Position numbers and translations under genes: made by a program. Positions 1-9,608 of a stretch of 64,000 nucleotides of DNA are shown one piece after another (the first letter of the stretch is position 1; each line of letters starts with the position of its first letter). The notes beneath the pieces were generated by a model that was given only the letters and a program-made list of their open reading frames with translations, was not told the DNA's origin and did not search any database. Origin of the DNA: Bacteroidales bacterium (GTDB lineage: Bacteria; Bacteroidota; Bacteroidia; Bacteroidales; UBA10428); the NCBI GenBank assembly GCA_016930375.1, contig JAFGGU010000098.1, positions 18,712 to 82,711 of the forward strand, given 5' to 3'.

Positions 1-1331
1 AGACGTCTCTTTTTACCCTGGTACTTTCTTATCCTCCTGTAAATCAACCAGGCAGCCAGCAGAAAAACAAAACCAACCAGGATGAAGATCATTCGCCGGT
101 CCAGGCTATCACCCCTGGCACGGCTCCACATCTCGAGCACCTGGTCATTTTTATCGAGAAAGTCATGCAGCAGTACACAACGGTCCACCACACTGCTGTC
201 AGGATACTGTATGGGATTTACCCGTAAACTGTCGTTACCCGGGCCAAAGAAATAGCTGAGATTGACTGTTTCCGTAAGCGATGAATCAATTTGCGCTTCC
301 AGAATTTCAGGGGTTGCAATGGCGCTGGTGTAGCCGCTGACATCCATATTGCGCAGGGTTATGTCGGACTGGCAGAGGTAATTGAGAAAATAGCTGGCAG
401 CCTTTACATTACCGGCATTTTTGGGGATCACCCAACCATCAAACCAGATGTTGCTCCCTTCACGCGGAACCACGTAATCGAGAGATACATTAACTGCGGC
501 GGCCTCATCGATGGCCCAAACCGCATCCCCGCTCCAGGCATAATTCATCCAAACCTCGCCCTTTGTCATCATTTCCTTGCCAAAGTCGGCCTCCCATCCC
601 GCCAGGTTAGGTTGCAAAAGCTTCAGCTGCTTCTCCACCATAACGATGTCTTCATCGGTATGATCATTGGAAACATCATACCTCGAACGTTTGCCGGCAG
701 CGATATCCTCATGATAACCCCAAATGGCGGCCACATTATAAACATCCCAGTAGTGGTCCTTCATCAGGATCTTTCCTTTGTTTTTCGGGTCCCAGAAACA
801 TGCCCACGATTGCACTTCCCCGGTTGTGATCAGCCTGGTGTTGTACAATATGCCCGAAGTGCCCCACATATAGGGGACCATGTATTCTTCGGCCTTCTTG
901 CCGGGAACACTGAAGGCATCCATGCGGTCACGCAGAAAGGGCGATATGTTTCCCAGGTAATCGCCTGTAGTTCCGAAATTGCGATCGATGGGAAGCAGCA
1001 TATCCTGTTTAAGCATACGTTCAATGATATACTGTGTGGGGCACACCAGGTCGAAATCTTCCTTACCCAGGGCAATTTTGGTATACATGACCTCGGCCAT
1101 GTCAAATACCTGGTAAACAATCTCGACTTCATCACCGGTCTGTTCCTTATACCAAACGGGGAATTCCGTCAGCAGGTCCTCATCGATATAATCAGCCCAG
1201 TTGTAAATTTTCAGGATTTTTTTCCTGGATTGCTCGCTTTCCTGGCAGGCACCGGAAATGAATACAACCGCCATTAGCAGCAATAGCACTTTAATGACGC
1301 TTAAATACCTTGGTTGTGCAGATGTTCTCAT
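1..1331 (-). CDS. potD: Spermidine/putrescine ABC transporter substrate-binding lipoprotein PotD (C-terminus beyond window)
   Basis: Periplasmic polyamine-binding component feeding the PotBC permease. The frame is open from an ATG at 1331 to the left edge, so about 443 residues are visible and the stop is missing. Residues 1-29 form a lipoprotein signal with lipobox SGAC (Cys29). The mature part begins with the PotD-like segment KIYNWADYIDEDLL and later has DLVCPTQYIIERM and WMNYAWSGDAVW, typical of this family. Unusually, a hydrophobic stretch MIFILVGFVFLLAAWLIY lies near the visible end and is followed by a strongly basic tail, which reads as a C-terminal membrane helix. The ATG overlaps the potC stop as ATGA, so translation is probably coupled. 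Family assignment is firm; the membrane helix is read from sequence and its role is inferred. Confidence 0.88.
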   Translation of the reverse strand, partial: MRTSAQPRYLSVIKVLLLLMAVVFISGACQESEQSRKKILKIYNWADYIDEDLLTEFPVWYKEQTGDEVEIVYQVFDMAEVMYTKIALGKEDFDLVCPTQYIIERMLKQDMLLPIDRNFGTTGDYLGNISPFLRDRMDAFSVPGKKAEEYMVPYMWGTSGILYNTRLITTGEVQSWACFWDPKNKGKILMKDHYWDVYNVAAIWGYHEDIAAGKRSRYDVSNDHTDEDIVMVEKQLKLLQPNLAGWEADFGKEMMTKGEVWMNYAWSGDAVWAIDEAAAVNVSLDYVVPREGSNIWFDGWVIPKNAGNVKAASYFLNYLCQSDITLRNMDVSGYTSAIATPEILEAQIDSSLTETVNLSYFFGPGNDSLRVNPIQYPDSSVVDRCVLLHDFLDKNDQVLEMWSRARGDSLDRRMIFILVGFVFLLAAWLIYRRIRKYQGKKRR

Positions 1332-2125
1332 ATGGTTTTCATATTGGTTTTTTTCGCAGTTCTCTGGTTGATCAGGATCAAAAGCACAAGAACAGTTATA
1401 AAAATAATGGCCGACAAGGGCCTGAGTTCAGGAGTAAGGCCCCCTTTACGCGCATCAGCATATATATAGGTGGATATGGTTTCCAGTCCTTCGTTGCCAA
1501 TGGTAAACAGGGTAACTACAAAATCGTCGATCGAAAGGGTGAATGCCAGTATAAATCCGCTGATCATTCCGGGTTTGAGCTCAGGAAGCATCACTTTTCT
1601 CAGGGCAAGAAAAGGAGTGGCCCCAAGATCAAGTGCCGCCTCATAAAGGCTGGGATTCATGCGGCGAAGCCGGGGTAATACGCTCAACACCACGTACGGT
1701 GTGCAAAAGGTGACATGTGCCAGGATGACCGTTGTATAACCCTGTGAGATCCCCAGGCTTACGAAAAGAAGAAAAAGCGATATGGCGGTTATGATATCCG
1801 GATTCAATATGGGAATCGAATTCACCAGCTGAACGGCTTTTTGCTGACGGGAACTGAGGTTAAAAATGCCAATGGCGGCCATGGTCCCGAGTAATGTTGA
1901 TACAACCGCAGCGCTCAAACCGATGATCAGGGTGTTCCATAGCGCGCTGGTAAGCGAATGATGCACACCGCCCTCGAAGAGAGAAGTATACAACTTTAAG
2001 GAAAATCCGGTCCAGTTGCCCAGTACCTTGGCTTCGGTAAAGGAGAACACAATGATGATAAGGATGGGCGCATAAAGCATCACCAACAGGATGCCCAGGT
2101 AGGAAGATGAGAGTATCCTGCGCAT
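1328..2125 (-). CDS. potC: Spermidine/putrescine ABC transporter permease PotC
   Basis: Inner-membrane permease subunit of the polyamine importer, 265 residues with about six membrane helices, the usual size for PotC. The ATPase-contacting EAA loop is visible around residues 163-190 as EAALDLGATPFLALRKVMLP, followed by a G-rich turn. The C-terminus is a short basic tail. It starts at 2125 in a TAATG overlap with the potB stop and ends in an ATGA overlap with potD, so the four genes form one tightly coupled operon in the order A-B-C-D. PotC pairs with PotB to form the channel. Confidence 0.93.
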   Translation of the reverse strand: MRRILSSSYLGILLVMLYAPILIIIVFSFTEAKVLGNWTGFSLKLYTSLFEGGVHHSLTSALWNTLIIGLSAAVVSTLLGTMAAIGIFNLSSRQQKAVQLVNSIPILNPDIITAISLFLLFVSLGISQGYTTVILAHVTFCTPYVVLSVLPRLRRMNPSLYEAALDLGATPFLALRKVMLPELKPGMISGFILAFTLSIDDFVVTLFTIGNEGLETISTYIYADARKGGLTPELRPLSAIIFITVLVLLILINQRTAKKTNMKTI

Positions 2126-2925
2126 TATATCAACCCTCCTTCCTCAGCTGCCCTGGCGCTTCCCTGGGTGTTCAACAATGAGATTATCCCGATAAGCAGC
2201 AGCATCAGCAGTGAAAGCGCAGCGCCGTAATTCCACATGCCGTTGTAAATATTCTCCTGCAAGGTGGTGCCGAAAAGTTTGATGTTATTGATTGTCAGGA
2301 GCTCTGCAATGGCAAAAGTCGAAATGACCGGCATAAAAACCATCATGATTCCGCTGGTAATACCCGGATAGGATAATGGAAGAATGGTTCTGAAGAAAAC
2401 CTGCCTTGGATTGGCGCCAAGATCCTCGGCGGCTTCAATCAGATTCTGATCGGTTTTCAACAGGATGTTGTATATCGGATAGATCATGAAGGGTAAAAAG
2501 TTATAAACCATCCCGAACAAAAGCGCGCCCTCCCCCAGCGGAAGTTTAAGAAAGTCGAAAAGCGCCACGGTCGCCAGCGTGCGGATTAGAAAATTAATCC
2601 ACATGGGAAGAATAAAAAGCATGACCAGCAACCTGGCCCTGCTAGTCTCCATTCTGCTTAAGATGTATGCTGCAGGATAGCCTATCAGCAGGCATAAAAT
2701 AGTTGTAATCAGCGCTACGCCAATCGAATAGATGAGAATGTTCATCGCCTCCGGATGCATTAAAAACTTCCGGAAATTTTCGAATGAAAAGCCCCCAGCT
2801 TCACTGGTAAATGCAAACAACACAATGAGTGCCAAAGGAACAAGGACAAAAAACACAAGAAAAAGCACATACGGTATGGACCAGTTCCTTCTCTTTCCGA
2901 AATACAAAAATACCTTCCTTAGCAC
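2125..2925 (-). CDS. potB: Spermidine/putrescine ABC transporter permease PotB
   Basis: First permease subunit of the polyamine importer, 266 residues with a basic N-terminus and about six membrane helices. The EAA coupling loop is EAAEDLGANPRQVFFRTILP near residue 165, which docks onto PotA. It lies 12 bp downstream of potA and overlaps potC by one base, supporting cotranscription. Length and helix order match PotB/PotH family members. Nothing suggests truncation. Confidence 0.93.
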   Translation of the reverse strand: MLRKVFLYFGKRRNWSIPYVLFLVFFVLVPLALIVLFAFTSEAGGFSFENFRKFLMHPEAMNILIYSIGVALITTILCLLIGYPAAYILSRMETSRARLLVMLFILPMWINFLIRTLATVALFDFLKLPLGEGALLFGMVYNFLPFMIYPIYNILLKTDQNLIEAAEDLGANPRQVFFRTILPLSYPGITSGIMMVFMPVISTFAIAELLTINNIKLFGTTLQENIYNGMWNYGAALSLLMLLLIGIISLLNTQGSARAAEEGGLI

Positions 2926-2937
2926 TTTGTAATGGAT

Positions 2938-4326
2938 TTAATCGTTTGCAACCTGAATGGTATCGGGTGAAATACTGATTCCTACCCGGTCACCGTCATC
3001 CCAGATGTCATTGGTGTCTGCAAAGATGTGCTCATCCCCTTCCGTCAGAACGGTAAGGTGATAATGATCGCCTTTGTAAAGAATAAAACTCACCGAACCG
3101 CTCAGCATGCCATCTTCTTCGTTATCGTGCAGTATTACATTCCGGAAATCAACGCTGACCTTCACACTGGCGCCACTCTCATATCTTTGCGCCTCATCGC
3201 ATTTGAAATTATTCCCGAGAAAGCGAATGTGCGATTTGTCAATGACAGTACCCTCAAAAGTATTGCAAAGCCTTTCCTTTTTCATCACCTGAATGTCAAA
3301 CGGCTTGACAAGCATTCCAACCGTTTGGCCCACATCAAAGGAATTGTAGTCCTGGATCATAAACTCAAATCCTTCGGGAGTGGTGACCATCATCTCGTAA
3401 TGTACTCCCTTAAAAATGCTTGATGTTACCTTTCCGGTGAACTGGGCTGCTTCCAGTTTTTCGAAAATATAAATGTCTTCGGGACGGATAACCACATCAA
3501 CAGGCTCATGGAGCCCAAAACCCTTGTCCACGCATTCAAACTGGTGCCCGGCAAATTCCACGAAGCGGTCCTTGATCATGATACCGTTCAGGATATTGCT
3601 TTCACCAATAAAATCGGCCACAAATGAGTTTTCCGGCTCATTGTATATCTGGGCAGGTGTGCCGATTTGCTGGATTTCGCCTTCGCGCATCACCACAATT
3701 CTGTCACTCAACGTAAGCGCCTCTTCCTGATCGTGCGTCACATACACAAAGCTGATGCCCAGTTTTTTATGCATGGCTTTGATTTCCATCTGCATGTCCT
3801 TGCGCATTTTCAGGTCCAGGGCAGCCAGGGGCTCGTCGAGCAGTAAAACCTCCGGCTCGTTCACAATGGCGCGCGCTATGGCAACGCGCTGCTGCTGTCC
3901 GCCGGACAGGGTATCCACATCACGTTCTTCATAATCGGTCATGGTAACAATCTTCAGTACGTGCATCACCCTTTTCTTGATTTCCTCCTGCGTAAGTTTT
4001 TTCAGGTTAAGCCCAAAGGCGATATTGCCAAAAACGTTCAGATGGGGAAACAACGCATATCGCTGAAAAACGGTATTCACCGGTCGAAGATGGGGAGGTG
4101 TATTGGTCATGTCTTTACCGGCAATGGTTATTTTTCCCTCCATGGCCTTCAGAAAGCCCCCAATTAACCGCATCAGCGTTGTTTTTCCACAACCCGAAGG
4201 GCCGAGGATGGTCACAAATTCACCTTTGCCGATGGAAAGATTGATATCCTTCAGAACCGTCTTCCCACCAAAAGCATGGGACAAATGTTGAACGGTGATG
4301 ATACTGGTATCCGGTTTTTGCTGCAT
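2938..4326 (-). CDS. potA: Spermidine/putrescine ABC transporter ATP-binding protein PotA with duplicated C-terminal domain
   Basis: ATPase of the polyamine importer and first gene of the operon. Walker A is GPSGCGKTT (residues 42-50), the ABC signature LSGGQQQRV (140-148), Walker B LLLDE ending at Glu165, and the H-loop is in YVTHDQEEA. At 462 residues it is about 90 longer than enterobacterial PotA. The extra length is a second copy of the TOBE-like regulatory module: [21 protein letters not shown] in the first copy corresponds to [21 protein letters not shown] in the second, and both copies end in similar PDTIQV/PFDIQV strands. Long PotA proteins of this size are known in Bacteroides, so this is a lineage trait rather than a broken fusion. 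Confidence 0.93.
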   Translation of the reverse strand: MQQKPDTSIITVQHLSHAFGGKTVLKDINLSIGKGEFVTILGPSGCGKTTLMRLIGGFLKAMEGKITIAGKDMTNTPPHLRPVNTVFQRYALFPHLNVFGNIAFGLNLKKLTQEEIKKRVMHVLKIVTMTDYEERDVDTLSGGQQQRVAIARAIVNEPEVLLLDEPLAALDLKMRKDMQMEIKAMHKKLGISFVYVTHDQEEALTLSDRIVVMREGEIQQIGTPAQIYNEPENSFVADFIGESNILNGIMIKDRFVEFAGHQFECVDKGFGLHEPVDVVIRPEDIYIFEKLEAAQFTGKVTSSIFKGVHYEMMVTTPEGFEFMIQDYNSFDVGQTVGMLVKPFDIQVMKKERLCNTFEGTVIDKSHIRFLGNNFKCDEAQRYESGASVKVSVDFRNVILHDNEEDGMLSGSVSFILYKGDHYHLTVLTEGDEHIFADTNDIWDDGDRVGISISPDTIQVAND

Positions 4327-4390
4327 GTATCTCTATGATCCGCTGGATAATTTGTAAATAGTGAATGATTCAAATCATGATAACCATGAT

Positions 4391-4398
4391 CAAAAATA
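4391..4398 (-). promoter_or_regulatory. Candidate -7 box for the potABCD operon
   Basis: Minus-strand TATTTTTG matches the Bacteroidota -7 consensus TAnnTTTG and would give a leader of about 60 nt before potA. No convincing -33 TTTG is seen at the expected distance. Within the leader, ATCATG and CATGAT form an inverted repeat (4374-4390, 5-bp spacer) that could be an operator. Assignment rests on motif and position only. Confidence 0.35.
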
Positions 4399-4456
4399 AC
4401 TAATTTGGCGAATCGTGATACCTGATTTAAATATATCTATCTTAAATTACCAAACT

Positions 4457-5188
4457 ATGAAAAATTCATTCGTGCTTCTTTGTTTCCTGGTTTTCTTAAC
4501 CACTGCCGAAATGTCATTTTCCCAGGTAAAGATCGATTCCTTGGAAATAACATCCAGTGTTCCGGCGTTGACGGATTTTCACGAGATCATATTCCCTATG
4601 TGGCATACAGCCTATCCTGACAAAGACATCAGTATTTTAAAAGGATTTGTTCCCAAAATCAAGACCGCAGTGGAAGCCATTAATAATGCCGCTTTACCGG
4701 GAATATTGCAGGACAAAGAAGAAGCCTGGAAAAATCAGTTGCAAGAATTAAATGTTGCAGCCGAAGCCTATTACAAAGCTGCAGAAGGAAACGAAGATGA
4801 AGCTTTGCTGATTGCCGCCGAGAAATTGCATATGAATTATGAGCGGATGAACAGGGTTATCAGGCCGGTATTGAAGGAAATAGATGAATACCATCAGACC
4901 CTCTATGTAATTTATCACAAGCTGTATCCTGACAAGAAATTCGATGAAATTGCCCGATTATCCGATATCCTGATTGAAAAGGCTGACGCCATCACAAAAT
5001 ATCCCCAGGACAAATTGAAAAAACGCCTGGGAGACAGGATTCCCGAATTTGATTTTGCTTCCAAAGAATTGTACAACGCTACTGTCTCTTTAAAAGAAAT
5101 TCTTGTCGGAAATGATGCCGTGAAGAAAGATGAGGCTGTTTTGAATATGCATTCGGCATATCAGAATCTGGAATCTGTTTTTAAGTGA
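4457..5188 (+). CDS. Secreted alpha-helical protein with an internal duplication, function unknown
   Basis: I do not recognise a named family. The start is placed at ATG 4457 because the following residues (MKNSFVLLCFLVFLTT...SFSQ) form a normal signal peptide; an in-frame ATG at 4415 would add 14 residues before it. The mature protein is almost entirely helical and rich in Ala, Glu and Lys. Two halves look homologous: WHTAYPDKDI followed by a helical region and a Met-Tyr-containing helix recurs as YHKLYPDKKF with the same pattern, about 110 residues per unit. A periplasmic four-helix-bundle or repeat protein is plausible. It is transcribed divergently from potA and stands alone. Confidence 0.7.
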   Translation: MKNSFVLLCFLVFLTTAEMSFSQVKIDSLEITSSVPALTDFHEIIFPMWHTAYPDKDISILKGFVPKIKTAVEAINNAALPGILQDKEEAWKNQLQELNVAAEAYYKAAEGNEDEALLIAAEKLHMNYERMNRVIRPVLKEIDEYHQTLYVIYHKLYPDKKFDEIARLSDILIEKADAITKYPQDKLKKRLGDRIPEFDFASKELYNATVSLKEILVGNDAVKKDEAVLNMHSAYQNLESVFK

Positions 5189-5201
5189 CAGATTTTTAGT
5201 G

Positions 5202-6752
5202 CTATTGCAGATCTTGCTGAACAAGTGATAGTTTTAATCTGATCTTTAATTCCATCTCCTGAATGGATTTTAGGGCATTCTCGGCATCTTTCAATACCGA
5301 TTCACTGTTGTTTTGTTGGGGATATTCATCCAGGATCTTTAATCCGGCTTTATAAAAAGCAATCGAATTCGTGTAATCCCCCTTTTGCATTAAAGCGTAG
5401 GCATAGCTGTCATAAGTGTTGTAAGATCTGGGGAATTCAAGCATATTGATTTCAAAGACTTTTAAAGCCTGTTCGGGCATTTTATACCTGAACAGCAATT
5501 CGATGCCCAACCGGTTCAGTTCTGATTCCTCGAAATTGTATTGTTCAGCATCGGTTTCCCTGATCCGGTAATATTCCCGGATGGCCTCATCCATTCTGCT
5601 TTGACCCAGGATGAATCCCATTTGTCTTGCTATTGATCTTTTAGGGATCGGAACCTCTTCATCATACAGGAGTGAGATGATCTCCTGGCCAATGACAGGT
5701 GCAAAAGCAGGGCTAATGTAGGTATCGGTCCTGTTGTTCTTCAATACAATTACCAGAATGCTGTCACTTTCTATGCGTGCCATATACGAACCAAATCCGT
5801 TGATGCTTCCGGCATGTGACATGATATGAATGGTATCGGGACGGTTTCTGACGGTCTTTTTACCCAGTTCCCAGCCATAACCGTAAGAACCCCGATTTGT
5901 GGGCATTCTCATTTTGCTGAATAATTTTTCTGAAACAAGTCGCCTGGAATAAAGTGCCTTGTCAAATTTTCTGAGATCATCCACATTCGAGATAAGTCCA
6001 CCCGGGCCAACAGTATAGGACGGATCAAAGTATGCTGCATTCTCATACCCGCCCACTAACTTGTACTCGTATCCCTTCGCAAGATTCTTTTCAAGGTCGG
6101 CTGCATGGCATTGCTTTGTGTCAACCATCTCCAGGGGTTGAAAGATCCGGTCCGTCAATAATTCGTCAAAGGTCTTGTATGTCACGCTTTCAGCAATATA
6201 TGCCAGCATATTATAGGCCAAATTGCTGTAATGAAATCCGGTTCCCGGTTCAAAATACAGATCGGATTCTTCGGCATATCTGACCATGTCTCTGAGACTG
6301 TGATGCAACCTTTCCTGGATGGCCTCCTTTTCAGGATCAAGGTTTTCAAGAATGCCGGATGTATGGGTGAGCAATTGTTCAATGGTAATTGAATCTCCTT
6401 TCATCCCTTTATAATCCGGGATATAATCCGTAATTTTCCCATCCAGTGCAAGAATTCCTTCATCCACCAGCTGAAGGATGATCATGGCCGTAAATGGTTT
6501 TGAAATGGAGGCTATTCTGAATCGCATTTCCGTCGTCATCGGAACATTCAGCTCCCGGTCCGCAAGACCGAATGCCTTTCTGTAAATTACTTCCCCTTTT
6601 TGGGAAACCAGCACAACTCCGTTGAAACAATCCGCATCATGGTAAGCACTGATCAGCGCATCGATTTTCTGCGGTTTGGTCTGAGCCACAGCAGAAGTAT
6701 AAATATTCAGGCTCAGCAAAATGAATAAATGAACCATAACGGGTTTCATCAT
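5202..6752 (-). CDS. Secreted serine hydrolase of the beta-lactamase (class C/PBP-like) family with C-terminal helical repeat region
   Basis: Periplasmic serine hydrolase of the PF00144 type (peptidase, esterase or lactamase-like; substrate unknown). The nucleophile motif is SISK in RIASISKPFTAM, the second motif is YSN in FHYSNLAYN, and HAGSINGFG fits the third position. The C-terminal ~130 residues are helical and TPR-like, a frequent companion in Bacteroidota. The frame is open up to 6851, but MMKPVMVHLFILLSL...AVAQ, starting at 6752 or 6749, makes a proper signal peptide, so that start is chosen; the longer form would overlap the divergent gene. Confident for family, not for substrate. 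Confidence 0.85.
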   Translation of the reverse strand: MMKPVMVHLFILLSLNIYTSAVAQTKPQKIDALISAYHDADCFNGVVLVSQKGEVIYRKAFGLADRELNVPMTTEMRFRIASISKPFTAMIILQLVDEGILALDGKITDYIPDYKGMKGDSITIEQLLTHTSGILENLDPEKEAIQERLHHSLRDMVRYAEESDLYFEPGTGFHYSNLAYNMLAYIAESVTYKTFDELLTDRIFQPLEMVDTKQCHAADLEKNLAKGYEYKLVGGYENAAYFDPSYTVGPGGLISNVDDLRKFDKALYSRRLVSEKLFSKMRMPTNRGSYGYGWELGKKTVRNRPDTIHIMSHAGSINGFGSYMARIESDSILVIVLKNNRTDTYISPAFAPVIGQEIISLLYDEEVPIPKRSIARQMGFILGQSRMDEAIREYYRIRETDAEQYNFEESELNRLGIELLFRYKMPEQALKVFEINMLEFPRSYNTYDSYAYALMQKGDYTNSIAFYKAGLKILDEYPQQNNSESVLKDAENALKSIQEMELKIRLKLSLVQQDLQ

Positions 6753-6887
6753 AACGTTTTTTACAAAGACGAAAATTTTCCAATTACGATGCATGATTGG
6801 TGACCCATAAGTGAAACGTCCCAGAATATGGTCAGTGTTGAAAAGAAACAATTATCTTTAAGTATTAATCCTTTATTTAAATCAAAT

Positions 6888-7769
6888 ATGAGTGAACCTG
6901 TTTATAAAAGCGCAAGAAGCAGAACCATAATGCAGGATTTGTATGATAAACAAGTTGCCGCCCTACATGTTGATTTTGATGATATTTACATAAATACAAG
7001 ATTTGGAGAAACCCATTTGCTGAAGACCGGGAATTTAAAAGGAACACCTGTTTTATTGTTTCACGGAGGCAATAGCACAACACCCTTTTATTTACGGGAT
7101 TTTCTATATCTCAGGAATAAGTATTTGATATATGCTCCTGATACTATGGGACATCCCGGCAAAAGCGCTCAGACTGTTTTATCAGCCACGAACCTGGAGT
7201 ATGGTGAATGGGCGTCTGATGTGATTGATGGGTTAGGATTCAAACAAATGATCTGTATGGGTGGTTCTTTCGGTGGAGGTGTTTTAATGAAATTGATGTG
7301 CGTTGCTCCGCAAAAGATATCCAAAGCTGTTTTACTTGTACCATCAGGAATAAGCAATGTTTCAAAGGCAAAAATTCTGTTTAGCATGGGAATTCCTATG
7401 GTTGTTTATATTATCACACAAAAGGAAAAATGGTTAAAGAAAGCCATATTGCCTATGGCAATTGATGATAATGAGATTGACGAAAGTACAATGGAAATGG
7501 TAAAATGCTCTTTTAATAATGTGCGTGTAAAAGCAGGAATGCCAAGCAACGTTAAAGCATCAGATATGATCCGTTATACTGCCCCAACCTTGCTGATTAC
7601 AGGAGAAAAAGACGTCATGTTCCCCGGGGAAAAGGTAATTTCCAGGGCTAAAAAAATCATTCCCAATGTAAGAACTCATCTGATGAAGGATCGTGGTCAC
7701 ATGTTTATCCTTGCTTCTGAGAAAAACAGGTATGTTTTGGAAATGATTGATCAATTTTTAGCGGAGTAG
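6888..7769 (+). CDS. Alpha/beta-hydrolase family protein
   Basis: Probable cytoplasmic alpha/beta-hydrolase with no signal peptide. An oxyanion-side strand reads PVLLFHGGNSTT, the nucleophile elbow is GGSFGG, the late acid strand is TLLITGEKDVMFPG and the catalytic histidine is in DRGHMF. ATG 6888 (MSEPVYKS) is preferred to the in-frame ATG at 6828, which gives an unlikely N-terminus and overlaps the long form of the divergent serine hydrolase. About 293 residues, normal for the family. The substrate cannot be inferred from the neighbours. Confidence 0.85.
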   Translation: MSEPVYKSARSRTIMQDLYDKQVAALHVDFDDIYINTRFGETHLLKTGNLKGTPVLLFHGGNSTTPFYLRDFLYLRNKYLIYAPDTMGHPGKSAQTVLSATNLEYGEWASDVIDGLGFKQMICMGGSFGGGVLMKLMCVAPQKISKAVLLVPSGISNVSKAKILFSMGIPMVVYIITQKEKWLKKAILPMAIDDNEIDESTMEMVKCSFNNVRVKAGMPSNVKASDMIRYTAPTLLITGEKDVMFPGEKVISRAKKIIPNVRTHLMKDRGHMFILASEKNRYVLEMIDQFLAE

Positions 7770-7817
7770 GTTTATATTCTACTCTATAATCCGGTTTATT
7801 TGATTGTTTCTCAATAG

Positions 7818-7837
7818 CCCCGGCCTTCAGGCCGGGG
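7818..7837. repeat. Perfect GC-rich palindrome between convergent genes
   Basis: An 8-bp perfect stem, CCCCGGCC paired with GGCCGGGG, encloses a TTCA loop. It lies between the ends of the alpha/beta-hydrolase and cbiO. No U-run follows on either strand, so it looks more like a REP-type element than a classic terminator. It belongs to a set of GGCC-TTCA/TGAAG-GGCC hairpins repeated elsewhere in this window. Confidence 0.75.
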
Positions 7838-7867
7838 AAAATGAAGGGTCAAAGGCTACTCTCATCT

Positions 7868-8677
7868 TCAATGCTTGTGAAAAACATAATGCGAATGATA
7901 ATGGATGTGTTCCTGGTTTCCGTGTTTGTGAACATGCTCATGGATAAGGCCTACATCAATCAGTAATTTTTCATCACTTAGAATTTCTGCCGCAGTTCCG
8001 GTTTTCCGGATGGTATGTTCGTCTGATAGAACTGCTACCTGCGGTTGCAGATGATCGATCAGATCCAGGTGATGGGTTGTGAATATAATCGTCTTTCCGG
8101 CCTGGTTAAGTTCAAGGAGCAGGTCAATAAAAAAGGTTTGCGTTTTGGGATCGAGACTTGCCAGCGGTTCGTCAATCAGCAAAACATCCGGATTCATGGT
8201 AAGTACGGCGGCAATGGCCACTTTTTTCTTTTCTCCGCCGGATAGCATGAAGATCGGGCGGTCCTTAAGTGATTCAATGCCAAGAAATGATAATGTTTGC
8301 CCGACTCTTTCGTAAGCAGTTTCCAGAGGAAGATTCAACTGTAGCGGGGCAAACATGAGCTCATCAAAAACGGTTGGGCAGAACAGTTGTATATCGGGAT
8401 TCTGGAAAATATAACCCATGCGCTGCCGCAATTGCTTCCCCAAACCATCCCGCATTGATTTTTCGCTTACCGGATCTCCCTGAAAAAAAACTTCACCGGA
8501 ATCCGGAAAAATAAGGGCGTTAATGATATGCAGTAAGGTTGATTTGCCGCTTCCGTTAAGACCAATGATAGCATGCATCCCGCCCTTCTTCACCGAAAGG
8601 TTAATGTTGACAAGCGCGGGAATCTTGCCGTGATAAGAAAAATTGATATTCTCTAAAACAATAATATCCTCCATCAT
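7868..8677 (-). CDS. cbiO: Cobalt/nickel ECF transporter ATP-binding subunit CbiO with histidine-rich tail
   Basis: ATPase of the energy-coupling-factor importer encoded by the four consecutive genes here. Walker A is GLNGSGKST, the signature is LSGGEKKKV, Walker B is VLLIDEPLASLD and the H-loop is in FTTHHLD. The last 24 residues contain ten histidines in an HEHVHKH...HYHSHY pattern, fitting a metal-handling role for Ni2+ or Co2+. It lies 4 bp downstream of cbiQ. Which metal is carried cannot be decided from sequence alone. Confidence 0.92.
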   Translation of the reverse strand: MMEDIIVLENINFSYHGKIPALVNINLSVKKGGMHAIIGLNGSGKSTLLHIINALIFPDSGEVFFQGDPVSEKSMRDGLGKQLRQRMGYIFQNPDIQLFCPTVFDELMFAPLQLNLPLETAYERVGQTLSFLGIESLKDRPIFMLSGGEKKKVAIAAVLTMNPDVLLIDEPLASLDPKTQTFFIDLLLELNQAGKTIIFTTHHLDLIDHLQPQVAVLSDEHTIRKTGTAAEILSDEKLLIDVGLIHEHVHKHGNQEHIHYHSHYVFHKH

Positions 8678-8681
8678 CCTT

Positions 8682-9608
8682 TCAAATTAAAATAATTGCT
8701 ATGCCAGAAGCAATGATAACCAGCAGTGCCATGAAATCTTTATGGGCAAAACGGTTTTGTTCAGCCAGCATCACCTTTCCCCTGTATCCCCTTGAAACCA
8801 TGGCATAATATGTGTTTTCATAAATGATCATGGATCTTTTGAAAATAAAAAATACCCTTCCGCCAACCAGTTTTCTGAGATTGCTGCTTCTGATGTTTCC
8901 CAGGAGCCTTGATTTTAAAGCAAAATAGGTGTCTTCAATCGTCCGCGATAATATGTAAATAAACTTGTAAGCCAGCGTGATGATCATCAGGAAAGTATCC
9001 GGAACGCCGATTATCTTGAACGACTTGATAAACGAAGGAAATGAAGTGGTATAAATCACCAGAAAAGCAACGGATATTGAATTCAGAACCCTCAGAAAAA
9101 TCAGCGATACAACCTGGAATCCTTCCAGTGTGAATCCAATATGCTGGGGAATATGGTAAATCCAGAATTGCCTGGGACCGTCGAGTGTGATCAGGTTCAA
9201 AATGATTTTCCCTGGTGTGATGACGTTCAGAGCCGCCGGAAATACAACCAGGAAACCGAACAGAAAAGCAAGCAGGAATATCTTTCTGTACACCTGGTAA
9301 ATCCTTACCCGGGCCATCATATAAAAGACCAGGATCAGTGATGCAGCCAGCAGTTGCGCATTCAGTCTGTTTGCGATGCTGATGATTACCGCCAGATAAA
9401 TCAGAGAAAATAGTTTTACATGAGGATGTATGTTATGAACCAGGTCTTTCTTTGCTGCATTTTCCGCTTGCAGGTAAATGGATTTTATGGCACGGGCAGA
9501 ACTCAATATGGTTTTGTCAAGAAAAGTAAGATTTGTCTTTCTTATTCCTGTTGCTTCCTGTTTAGCAGAAGAAGCCTGAAACATATAGGCAGGTATCCTA
9601 TTTTCCAT
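8682..9608 (-). CDS. cbiQ: Cobalt/nickel ECF transporter transmembrane subunit CbiQ
   Basis: T-component that couples ATP hydrolysis by CbiO to the metal-binding CbiM. It has several hydrophobic segments and coupling helices around YFALKSRLLGN and YYAMVSRGYRGK, the A-R-G/S-R-G type motifs of EcfT proteins. It carries an N-terminal extension of about 60 residues before the membrane part. The start overlaps the upstream N-like gene by 11 bp, indicating translational coupling. Confidence 0.9.
   Translation of the reverse strand: MENRIPAYMFQASSAKQEATGIRKTNLTFLDKTILSSARAIKSIYLQAENAAKKDLVHNIHPHVKLFSLIYLAVIISIANRLNAQLLAASLILVFYMMARVRIYQVYRKIFLLAFLFGFLVVFPAALNVITPGKIILNLITLDGPRQFWIYHIPQHIGFTLEGFQVVSLIFLRVLNSISVAFLVIYTTSFPSFIKSFKIIGVPDTFLMIITLAYKFIYILSRTIEDTYFALKSRLLGNIRSSNLRKLVGGRVFFIFKRSMIIYENTYYAMVSRGYRGKVMLAEQNRFAHKDFMALLVIIASGIAIILI

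Noticed and set aside
291..1277. Long plus-strand ORF of 328 codons
   Set aside because: It is antisense to potD, whose minus-strand frame gives a clear family protein running to the left edge.
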